DNA of 5,567 nucleotides from positions 1 through 5,567 of the forward strand of contig CAMNHG010000093.1 in assembly GCA_946539105.1 (NCBI GenBank), in the 5' to 3' direction. Position numbers and translations under genes: made by a program. The DNA comes from an uncultured Clostridia bacterium. GTDB taxonomy: Bacteria; Bacillota; Clostridia; Oscillospirales; Acutalibacteraceae. Position 1 is the stretch's first letter; each line of letters begins with the position of its first letter. Below are positions 1 through 5,567 of this stretch, in pieces. The notes beneath the pieces are model-generated. The model was not told the origin of the DNA. It did not search any database and worked only from the letters and a program-made list of their open reading frames with translations.

Positions 1-3000
1 ATACCCTCAATCGCGCAGATTGAGCCGTTTACGTTGTAGGCGATGTCGCTGCTGGGATTGCCGTTCAAATCCACATACTGAGTGGCGATTTGTCCGTTAT
101 CCGCAAGCTGCTTAACGGTTTCGGTATCCGCCATAAACCTGCCCTCGCCGTGCGATACGGGAACGGCAAAAACGTCGCCCGCGTTAACCTGCGAGAACCA
201 CGGAGACTTAACCGAGGTAACGCGAGTGTACGCCATATGCGAGATATGTCTGCCGACGGTGTTGAAGGTCAGGGTCGGGTCGGTGGGCTTAAGCTCGCGG
301 ATTTCGCCGTACGGTACAAGTCCGAGCTTTATAAGTGCCTGGAAGCCGTTGCAGATACCGAGCATAAGACCGTCGCGGTTTTTGAGCAGGTCGTTTACCG
401 CGTCCGCGATTCTCGGATTGCGGAAGGTTGTGGCGATAAACTTGCCCGAGCCGTCGGGCTCGTCACCGCCGGAGAAGCCGCCGGGAATCATAATCATCTG
501 GGATTCCCTGATGATTTTTTCCATTCTGTCTATGGTTTCCTCAATGCCGCTCTGGGTGAGGTTCTTAACAATCAAAAGCTCTGCCTGCGCGCCTGCCTTT
601 TCAAAGGCGCGGGCTGTGTCTACCTCGCAGTTGGTGCCCGGGAATACCGGGATAAATACCTTAGGCTTAGCGACCTTAATCGCCGGTGTAGCAACGTTGC
701 GCGCGTGGTAAAGCTCAGCCTCAACCTCGATTTCGGGACATTCAGCCTGAGTCGGGAACACCTTTTCAAGCGGAGCAGTCCACTTGTCGAGCACAGCCTT
801 AAGCTCTACGCTCTTGCCGCCCATGGTGATTTTAGCGTCGTCGGTAACGGTGCCGAGGTCGTAGCTCAAAACACTGCTGTCAAGCTCTGCGCCGTCCTCA
901 AGCTCGAGCACGAGCGAGCCTGAAAGCGGAGCGAAAAGCTCCTGATTTGTGAGCTCCTTTGCAAACTTAAAGCCGAAGCAGTTGCCGAACGCCGCCTTGC
1001 ATACGCAGGCTGCCGCGCCGCCCTCCTTAACAACCGAAGCGGAAAGCACCTTGCCGCTCTGCATCAGCGCGTAAACCGCCTTGTACATCTCGATCAGCTT
1101 GTCCCATTCGGGCATAAGAGTCGCTTTATTTTCGGGTACGGGAACATAGATTACCTTTGAACCCGCCTTTTTAAATTCCGAAGAAATTGTTTTGCTCGCC
1201 TTTGTCATAGCTACAGCAAAGCTGACAAGGGTCGGCGGAACGTCGATGTCCTCAAACGAGCCGGACATACTGTCCTTGCCGCCGATTGAGGGAAGTCCCA
1301 GCTTAAGCTGAGCCTGCATCGCGCCGAGCAGTGCCGCCGCAGGCTTGCCCCAGCGCGAGGGAACGTCCTTCAGACGCTCAAAATACTCCTGGAAGGTAAG
1401 TCTTGCAGTCAGCGGATTCGCGCCGATTGCGAGCAGCTTTGAGGTTGACTCAACAACCGCGTAAGCCGAGCCGTGGAACGGGCTCCAGCGCGAAACGCCG
1501 GGGATAAAGCCGTAACTCATCGCGGTGGCGTCGTCGGTCTCGCCCTTTTCAAGCGGAATCTTAGCCGCCATAGCCTCCTGCGGAGTCAGCTGGGTTTTGC
1601 CGCCGAAGGGCATAATAACCGTTGCCGCGCCGATTGAAGCGTCGAAGCGTTCGCTGAGACCAATCTGCGAGCAGACCTCAAGACGTGCCATATTCTCGGC
1701 AACAGCCTGCTCAAACGGCATATCCTTTAAGCACTCGGGGCAGCTGTTACGGTAGCAGTCCTCCGCCGAGGGAGCTGTAATGTACGCCTTTGCCTCCTGG
1801 GTAACGCCGTTTGTGTTGAGGAACTCACGGCTTAAATCTACAATCTTATCGCCGCGCCAGTTCATTGTAAGCCTGGGGCTCTCGGTAACAACCGCAACCG
1901 CGGTGGCTTCGAGGTTCTCGGTCTCGGCGTATTTTATGAATTTATCAACGTCGTTTTTGTCGAGCACAACCGCCATTCTCTCCTGGCTTTCCGAGATTGC
2001 GAGCTCTGTGCCGTCAAGTCCGTCGTATTTCTTAGTTACCTTGTCCAGATCAACCGCGAGACCGTCGGCAAGCTCGCCGATAGCCACGCACACGCCGCCC
2101 GCGCCGAAGTCGTTGCAGCGTTTAATTAGCTTGGCAACGTTTGAGTTGCGGAAAAGTCTCTGGATTTTTCTCTCTGTGGGCGGATTACCCTTTTGAACCT
2201 CAGCACCGCAGGTCTCGATTGAGCTTTCGGTGTGAGCCTTTGAAGAGCCTGTCGCGCCGCCGCAGCCGTCGCGTCCTGTACGTCCGCCGAGGAGCACGAT
2301 TACATCGTCGGGCATGGGAACCTCGCGGATAACGTTTTCCTTGGGAGAAGCTCCGATTACCGCGCCGATTTCCATACGCTTTGCAACATAGCCCTTGTCG
2401 TACAGCTCAACAACCTGTCCGGTTGCAAGTCCTATCTGGTTACCGTAGGAGCTGTATCCGTTAGCCGCGCCTGTGGTGATTTTGCGCGAGGGCAGCTTGC
2501 CGTGCATTGTGTCCTTAAACGGAGTTGTCGGGTCGCCCGAGCCGGTCACGCGCATCGCCTGATATACGTACGCTCTGCCCGACAGCGGATCGCGGATTGC
2601 ACCGCCCAGGCAGGTAGCCGCACCGCCGAAGGGTTCGATTTCGGTCGGATGGTTATGAGTTTCGTTCTTGAACTGAACGAGCCATTTTTCTGTTTTGCCG
2701 TCGATTGTAACAGGCACCTCGATTGAGCAGGCGTTAATCTCGTCGCTCTCGTCAAGGTCGGGAATCAAGCCCTTTTTCTTAAGGGACTTCATACCCATAA
2801 GTGCCATATCCATAAGGGAGACTATTCGTGTTGTGTCCTTGCCGTAAACCTCGTCGCGTGTAGCGTAATACTCCTTAAGAGCGTCCTCGATTACCGAACC
2901 GAGAGCCTTCTGCTCAATCTCAATCTCGCTGAGACGAGTTAAGAAAGTTGTATGACGGCAGTGATCGGACCAGTAGGTGTCGATAACCCTGAGCTCGGTA

Positions 3001-3638
3001 ACGCTCGGGTCGCGGTGCTCGGTATCTCTGAAATAATCACGGCAGAATTTGAGGTCTGCAAGCGTCATCGCAAAGCCCATTGAGCCGTAATACTCTGCCA
3101 TTTCGTCGTCGTTCCAGGTAATAAAGCCCTCAACGCGCTTTACGTCCTCGGGAACAGGAGTTTCCATATCAAGGGTTTCGGGCTTGTCAAGAGAAGCCAA
3201 ACGGCTCTCTACGGGGTTGATGAGGTAGTCCTCAATCTTTTTCTGATCGTCGTCGGTGAGCTCGCCCTTAAGCGCGACTACCCTCGCGGTCAGAACCTTG
3301 CACCTCTCGCCCTGGGTAAGCAGCTGAATGCACTGCTCAGCGGAGTCACCGCGCTGGTCGTACTGACCGGGCAGGTACTCCATCGCGAAAACTCTCCAGC
3401 CGTTTTCTACCGGCAGAGTTTCCTCGTAAATTACGTCCGCGTTGGGCTCGGACAGCACGATTGACTTCGCCTTGTCGTACTCGTCCCTGGTGAGTCCCTC
3501 AATATCGTAGCGGACAATGAAGCGCAAATCCGTTACGTTCCTCATGCCGAGGTTGTGGCGGATATCCCACAAGGTCTGCTTTGCAACGACATTGAAGCCC
3601 TCGCGTTTTTCAACAAAAATTCTGATTACGTCTGACAT
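1..3638 (-). CDS. purL: Phosphoribosylformylglycinamidine synthase, single-chain (3' end cut off by window)
   Basis: PurL makes FGAM from FGAR, glutamine and ATP in cytosolic de novo purine synthesis. The frame is open for 1212 codons from the ATG at 3638 to the window edge with no stop. The N-terminal PurS-like part (about 1-150) includes EYLPGQYDQR from residue 87. The first synthetase half carries TYWSDHCRH (221-229, His226), KNETHNHP (324-331), GRDGCGGATGSS around Asp457 and NDFGAGG around Asp510. The second half has GGKDSMSG around Lys788. The C-terminal glutaminase domain starts near 995 (FIPVFPGTNCE) and contains GICNGFQ with the nucleophile Cys1096, and HGEGRF with His1163 and Glu1165, so the catalytic triad is intact. 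This is the large fused form, as in clostridia and E. coli, not the separate PurS/PurQ/PurL of Bacillus. Family members are about 1230-1300 residues, so roughly 20-40 residues are missing. The start is supported by GGGAGG eight bases upstream. Confidence 0.97.
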   Translation of the reverse strand, partial: MSDVIRIFVEKREGFNVVAKQTLWDIRHNLGMRNVTDLRFIVRYDIEGLTRDEYDKAKSIVLSEPNADVIYEETLPVENGWRVFAMEYLPGQYDQRGDSAEQCIQLLTQGERCKVLTARVVALKGELTDDDQKKIEDYLINPVESRLASLDKPETLDMETPVPEDVKRVEGFITWNDDEMAEYYGSMGFAMTLADLKFCRDYFRDTEHRDPSVTELRVIDTYWSDHCRHTTFLTRLSEIEIEQKALGSVIEDALKEYYATRDEVYGKDTTRIVSLMDMALMGMKSLKKKGLIPDLDESDEINACSIEVPVTIDGKTEKWLVQFKNETHNHPTEIEPFGGAATCLGGAIRDPLSGRAYVYQAMRVTGSGDPTTPFKDTMHGKLPSRKITTGAANGYSSYGNQIGLATGQVVELYDKGYVAKRMEIGAVIGASPKENVIREVPMPDDVIVLLGGRTGRDGCGGATGSSKAHTESSIETCGAEVQKGNPPTERKIQRLFRNSNVAKLIKRCNDFGAGGVCVAIGELADGLAVDLDKVTKKYDGLDGTELAISESQERMAVVLDKNDVDKFIKYAETENLEATAVAVVTESPRLTMNWRGDKIVDLSREFLNTNGVTQEAKAYITAPSAEDCYRNSCPECLKDMPFEQAVAENMARLEVCSQIGLSERFDASIGAATVIMPFGGKTQLTPQEAMAAKIPLEKGETDDATAMSYGFIPGVSRWSPFHGSAYAVVESTSKLLAIGANPLTARLTFQEYFERLKDVPSRWGKPAAALLGAMQAQLKLGLPSIGGKDSMSGSFEDIDVPPTLVSFAVAMTKASKTISSEFKKAGSKVIYVPVPENKATLMPEWDKLIEMYKAVYALMQSGKVLSASVVKEGGAAACVCKAAFGNCFGFKFAKELTNQELFAPLSGSLVLELEDGAELDSSVLSYDLGTVTDDAKITMGGKSVELKAVLDKWTAPLEKVFPTQAECPEIEVEAELYHARNVATPAIKVAKPKVFIPVFPGTNCEVDTARAFEKAGAQAELLIVKNLTQSGIEETIDRMEKIIRESQMIMIPGGFSGGDEPDGSGKFIATTFRNPRIADAVNDLLKNRDGLMLGICNGFQALIKLGLVPYGEIRELKPTDPTLTFNTVGRHISHMAYTRVTSVKSPWFSQVNAGDVFAVPVSHGEGRFMADTETVKQLADNGQIATQYVDLNGNPSSDIAYNVNGSICAIEG

Positions 3639-3646
3639 TAAATCAG

Positions 3647-3652
3647 CCTCCC
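3647..3652 (-). promoter_or_regulatory. Ribosome binding site of purL
   Basis: On the minus strand the sequence reads GGGAGG, followed by eight bases and then the ATG at 3638. This is a near-ideal Shine-Dalgarno and fixes the purL start. The protein begins MSDVIRIFVEK, as expected for the N-terminal PurS-like domain. Confidence 0.9.
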
Positions 3653-3673
3653 AAAATAATCATAGTCATAAAT

Positions 3674-3682
3674 ATTTTACCA
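3674..3682 (-). promoter_or_regulatory. Candidate extended -10 promoter of purL
   Basis: The minus strand reads TGGTAAAAT, an extended -10 element (TGn next to a hexamer matching TATAAT at five of six positions). The hexamer is at 3674-3679. No TTGACA-like -35 lies 17 bases upstream, which is tolerated in extended -10 promoters, and the upstream DNA is A/T-rich. Transcription would begin near 3667, giving a leader of about 28 bases that contains the ribosome binding site. That leaves no room for a purine riboswitch, and I see no PurR box (core CCGAAC) in the gap. The site lies downstream of the HAD gene's terminator, consistent with purL being a separate unit. Confidence 0.55.
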
Positions 3683-3720
3683 TATTAAAACAGCTTTATT
3701 TTTCGCTTACGGCAATATGC

Positions 3721-3752
3721 AAAAAAGCTGCCGACCTCTCTTTGTCAGCAGC
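3721..3752 (-). terminator. Intrinsic terminator downstream of the HAD gene
   Basis: On the minus strand a 9-bp stem (arms 3744-3752 and 3727-3735, GCTGCTGAC with GTCGGCAGC) closes with one G-U wobble around an 8-base loop. It is followed directly by six T residues (3721-3726 as A on the plus strand). This is a standard Rho-independent terminator, placed about 28 bases after the HAD stop codon. It should stop HAD transcripts before purL. Confidence 0.85.
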
Positions 3753-3758
3753 CCATTC

Positions 3759-3786
3759 TTATTACTTATTACTTTTTCCTTATTCC
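3759..3786 (-). repeat. Heptad-period AT-rich repeat at the 3' end of the HAD gene
   Basis: Read on the minus strand, four 7-base units follow one another: GGAATAA, GGAAAAA, GTAATAA, GTAATAA. GAATGGG follows and leads into the terminator stem. The last two units are identical. The first unit overlaps the final GAA codon and TAA stop of the HAD gene. A second AT-rich array with the same 7-base period, but different unit sequences, follows the dehydrogenase stop at the right edge of the window. Confidence 0.6.
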
Positions 3787-4487
3787 TTCACAAAATGCTC
3801 ATAATAGTCCTTGAAAGAGCCGTTGCGGTACACCGAAATATCCTTGTTTTTGCGGTTGATAAGGCAGTCGGTGATAAGGAAGGTGTTAAAGCCCAGCCGC
3901 GAGGCGCACATATCCTCGTCAACGTCGTTTCCGGTCATAAGGCTTTCCTCGGGTGTGATTCCGCAGATTGAGCAGATGTCCGCGTAATAGTTGAGGTTCG
4001 GCTTGCACGCCGAGCAGTTGTCATACACCGTTATGTACTCAAAGTCGTTCGGGTTAAGCCCTGCCCACTCGATGCGGCGGTAGGTTGCCGCCTTGGGAAA
4101 AATCGGGTTCGTCGCGACAATAAGTCTGGCTCCTCTGCTCTTTAAAAATTCAATGGTTTTCTTAGCGTAGGGTGTAAAGCCCGTGCCCTTTTTAGCCTCG
4201 ATAAACTCGTTGCGGTAGAAGTCGTCAAAAGCGTCGGAAAACACGCGCATATCACGGCCGGAAACCGAGTTCATAGTCTTCCAGAAAATTTCGGAATTAA
4301 GCCTCATACCGTCGTTTTTCGCCATAGCCGAGGCACCGTTCCACACGGCCTTTACAAGCGTTTCGGCGTCAATGCCTATCTCGGGTACAAAGCGATTGCA
4401 CAGTGCCTTCAAATAAAGCTCTGTGAACTTTCGCATATCCATCGGCAGCAAAGTTCCGTCCAAATCAAACAAATAATTCTTATACAT
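3780..4487 (-). CDS. HAD-superfamily hydrolase, probable phosphatase of unknown substrate
   Basis: This is a 235-residue cytosolic protein of the haloacid dehalogenase superfamily, whose members mostly hydrolyse phosphate esters through an aspartyl-phosphate intermediate. All four motifs are visible: motif I DLDGTLL (Asp8 nucleophile, Asp10 acid/base), motif II ATNP (Thr126), motif III CKPN (Lys162) and motif IV TGNDVDED (Asp188, Asp192, Mg binding). The stretch of about 85 residues after motif I fits a helical C1 cap, as in phosphoglycolate phosphatase-like enzymes. The substrate cannot be read from sequence. An unusual feature is C158xxC161 plus C172xxC175 around motif III. The ATG at 4487 has AGAGGG seven bases upstream, and the protein begins MYKNYLFDLDG, a normal start for the family. 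It is divergent from the dehydrogenase gene and is followed by its own terminator before purL. Confidence 0.92.
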   Translation of the reverse strand: MYKNYLFDLDGTLLPMDMRKFTELYLKALCNRFVPEIGIDAETLVKAVWNGASAMAKNDGMRLNSEIFWKTMNSVSGRDMRVFSDAFDDFYRNEFIEAKKGTGFTPYAKKTIEFLKSRGARLIVATNPIFPKAATYRRIEWAGLNPNDFEYITVYDNCSACKPNLNYYADICSICGITPEESLMTGNDVDEDMCASRLGFNTFLITDCLINRKNKDISVYRNGSFKDYYEHFVKE

Positions 4488-4494
4488 TTACACA

Positions 4495-4500
4495 CCCTCT
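4495..4500 (-). promoter_or_regulatory. Ribosome binding site of the HAD gene
   Basis: The minus strand reads AGAGGG, then seven bases, then the ATG at 4487. This spacing is good and supports the chosen start, which puts motif I at residue 8. Confidence 0.8.
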
Positions 4501-4508
4501 AATGTACA

Positions 4509-4537
4509 ATTATATATTATATCCACTAAAAAAGCAA
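4509..4537 (-). promoter_or_regulatory. Candidate sigma-A promoter of the HAD gene
   Basis: On the minus strand TTGCTT (4532-4537) and TATAAT (4509-4514) are separated by exactly 17 bases. The -10 is a full consensus match; the -35 keeps the TTG core. A second TATAAT lies at 4516-4521 but has no good -35 at the right distance. Transcription would start near 4502, just upstream of the ribosome binding site, giving a leader of about 15 bases. Confidence 0.65.
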
Positions 4538-4553
4538 GTTGAAATTATTGCTT
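4532..4553. promoter_or_regulatory. Inverted repeat between the divergent promoters, candidate operator
   Basis: AAGCAA at 4532-4537 and TTGCTT at 4548-4553 are perfect 6-bp inverted arms around a 10-base spacer, about 22 bp in all. The left arm is the -35 box of the HAD promoter, and the -35 box of the dehydrogenase promoter lies in the spacer. A regulator bound here could affect both promoters. A dyad of this size can also occur by chance, and no regulator gene is visible in the window. Confidence 0.35.
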
Positions 4554-4567
4554 CACTGCGCTATAAT
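4539..4567 (+). promoter_or_regulatory. Strong sigma-A promoter of the dehydrogenase gene
   Basis: TTGAAA (4539-4544) and TATAAT (4562-4567) are separated by exactly 17 bases. Only one of twelve promoter positions differs from consensus. The start of transcription should be near 4574, only about nine bases before the ATG at 4583. The promoter lies inside the upstream extension of the open frame, which argues against any start before 4583. Confidence 0.82.
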
Positions 4568-4573
4568 AAAGAC

Positions 4574-4579
4574 GGTGAT
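4574..4579 (+). promoter_or_regulatory. Ribosome binding site that decides the dehydrogenase start
   Basis: GGTGAT ends three bases before the ATG at 4583. It matches the distal part of the complement of the 16S rRNA tail (GGAGGTGATC), where closer spacing is expected. It lies at or next to the predicted 5' end of the transcript. Confidence 0.6.
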
Positions 4580-4582
4580 ATT

Positions 4583-5530
4583 ATGAAAATTGTTATAACC
4601 GACGCGCAGACCGTTTTTGACGAAATTGTCACCGCCGCTCCGCTGTATGAGCTTGGCGAGACAAAGGAATTTGGGCTGCTTAAATACGACGACGTTGCCG
4701 AAAGCGTAAAGGACGCCGAGGTAATCCTCTGCAACAAAACCGTGCTCGATAAAAACAGCCTGCGCCTTGCGAAAAACTTAAAATATATCGGGCTGTTCGC
4801 GACAGGCTACAACAACATCGACATTGAGTACTGCCGAGAGCACGGAATCGCCGTATGCAACGCCGGCTCTTACTCCACAAACGCCGTGGCACAGCACACC
4901 TTCGCGCTGATTTTGGAGCATTTTAACAACACCGCGAGGTACGCAAAGTACGTAAGCGACGGCAAATGGAAGCGCAGCAAGACCTTCTCGCCCTTTGTGT
5001 ATCCGCTAAATGAGCTTGCCGGAAAAACAATCGGCATTGTAGGCTTGGGAAGTATCGGCACGGCTGTCGCGAAAATCGCGAACGCGTTTGAGATGAACGT
5101 TATCGCGTACAACCGCAGTCGGAAAAACGTTGAGGGCGTTACGCAGGTGGATTTTGACACCCTGCTGAGGGAGAGCGACATTGTGACGGTGCACTGTCCG
5201 CTGAATGATGACAGCCAAAATATGTTTGACAAAGCCGCGTTTGAAAAAATGAAAAGCACCGCGCTGTTCGTAAACACCGCAAGGGGCGGCGTTATGGTCG
5301 AGCAGGATTTATATGACGCGCTTAAAGGCGGCAAAATCGGCGGAGCGTGCATTGATACGCTCGCGGTTGAGCCGATGGTAGAGAACTGCGTACTGATGGA
5401 CGCGCCGAACTGCATTATAACTCCGCACATCGCCTGGGCACCGGTCGAAACAAGGCAAAGGCTGATGGATATTGTGGTGGAGAACATTAAGAGCTTTTAC
5501 CGCGGAGAGAGGTTGAACCGCGTTGTTTAA
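4583..5530 (+). CDS. D-isomer-specific 2-hydroxyacid dehydrogenase (glycerate/hydroxypyruvate reductase-like)
   Basis: This is a 315-residue cytosolic oxidoreductase that interconverts 2-oxoacids and D-2-hydroxyacids with NAD(P)H. The normal family length is 310-330. The N-terminal catalytic part includes ATGYNNID (73-80). The Rossmann domain has GLGSIG (154-159), and the catalytic residues are Arg234 (NTARGG), Glu263 (AVEP) and His282 (TPHIAW). Overall it resembles the hydroxypyruvate/glyoxylate reductase branch, but the substrate is not fixed by these motifs. After the second Rossmann strand it has YNRSRK (176-181) rather than an acidic residue, which suggests NADP(H). The frame is open back to an ATG at 4502, but the promoter lies inside that extension, and MKIVITDAQ is a typical family N-terminus with a ribosome binding site in front. 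It is divergent from the HAD gene. No terminator is visible before the window ends. Confidence 0.94.
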   Translation: MKIVITDAQTVFDEIVTAAPLYELGETKEFGLLKYDDVAESVKDAEVILCNKTVLDKNSLRLAKNLKYIGLFATGYNNIDIEYCREHGIAVCNAGSYSTNAVAQHTFALILEHFNNTARYAKYVSDGKWKRSKTFSPFVYPLNELAGKTIGIVGLGSIGTAVAKIANAFEMNVIAYNRSRKNVEGVTQVDFDTLLRESDIVTVHCPLNDDSQNMFDKAAFEKMKSTALFVNTARGGVMVEQDLYDALKGGKIGGACIDTLAVEPMVENCVLMDAPNCIITPHIAWAPVETRQRLMDIVVENIKSFYRGERLNRVV

Positions 5531-5531
5531 A

Positions 5532-5567
5532 ATTGATAATTGACAATGGATAGTGGATAATTAAGGG
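5532..5567 (+). repeat. Degenerate heptad repeat after the dehydrogenase stop, cut by window edge
   Basis: Starting two bases after the TAA stop, 7-base units follow in tandem: ATTGATA, ATTGACA, ATGGATA, GTGGATA, then ATTAAGG. Neighbouring units differ by one or two bases, apart from the last. Similar TTGATAATTGACAAT-like runs are familiar to me as intergenic repeats in clostridial genomes, but I cannot check the family here. The array may continue beyond the window, and no function is evident. Confidence 0.6.

Noticed and set aside
82..923. Two long overlapping plus-strand open frames (209 and 277 codons) opposite the 3' part of purL
   Set aside because: They lie wholly antisense to conserved purL codons, including the catalytic Cys1096 and His1163 regions. 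Their products show no recognisable domain, and the frames are open because of the GC-rich third positions of purL.
1525..2726. Several shorter open frames on the plus strand inside purL
   Set aside because: All are antisense shadows of conserved PurL motifs, with no family resemblance and no convincing ribosome binding sites.
3655..3660. TATGAT-like -10 closer to purL, at about 3659-3664 on the minus strand
   Set aside because: Initiation from it would fall at or within the ribosome binding site, and it lacks a -35 box at suitable spacing.
3639..3779. Possible purine riboswitch or PurR box in the purL upstream gap
   Set aside because: The space after the terminator is too short for a purine riboswitch aptamer plus expression platform, and no CCGAAC core is present.
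3517..3971. Plus-strand open frames spanning the purL start, the gap and the end of the HAD gene
   Set aside because: They cross the purL ribosome binding site, the terminator and the HAD coding region on the opposite strand; their composition is what antisense AT-rich DNA would give.
4502..4582. Upstream ATG at 4502 extending the dehydrogenase by 27 residues
   Set aside because: The extension contains the near-consensus promoter at 4539-4567, has no ribosome binding site, and adds residues not expected before the typical MKIVITDAQ start.
4870..5487. A 205-codon minus-strand open frame opposite the dehydrogenase
   Set aside because: It is antisense to the Rossmann motif and the catalytic Arg, Glu and His codons, and has no recognisable domain.

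Overview
This window looks like chromosomal DNA from a Gram-positive gut-type clostridium, perhaps Ruminococcus/Oscillospiraceae-like. That is an inference from the single-chain, clostridial-style PurL, strong GGGAGG-type ribosome binding sites, sigma-A style promoters, moderate GC with AT-rich gaps, and AT-rich heptad-period repeats just after stop codons. It is core metabolic DNA. I see no phage, transposase, CRISPR or defence genes.

Layout. Positions 1-3638 (minus strand) hold almost all of purL, the large single-polypeptide phosphoribosylformylglycinamidine synthase of de novo purine synthesis. Its last residues run off the left edge. Positions 3639-3779 are a short gap carrying the purL ribosome binding site, a candidate extended -10 promoter, an intrinsic terminator for the upstream gene and a heptad-period repeat. 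Positions 3780-4487 (minus) encode a HAD-superfamily phosphatase-like hydrolase. Positions 4488-4582 are a compact divergent promoter region. Positions 4583-5530 (plus) encode a D-isomer-specific 2-hydroxyacid dehydrogenase. Positions 5531-5567 hold a second heptad-period repeat that runs off the right edge.

How the genes relate. The HAD gene and purL are co-oriented, but a good terminator and a separate promoter candidate separate them, so purL is probably its own transcription unit. The HAD gene and the dehydrogenase are transcribed divergently from promoters whose -35 boxes lie one base apart, and a 6-bp inverted repeat spans that point. Shared control is therefore plausible. A phosphatase paired with a hydroxyacid reductase could act in 2-phosphoglycolate/glyoxylate or hydroxypyruvate metabolism, but the sequence does not prove a substrate.

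I did not find a convincing new biological system. The items most worth checking are the divergent promoter with its dyad and very short dehydrogenase leader, a double CxxC motif in the HAD protein, and the matching heptad-period repeats after two of the genes.
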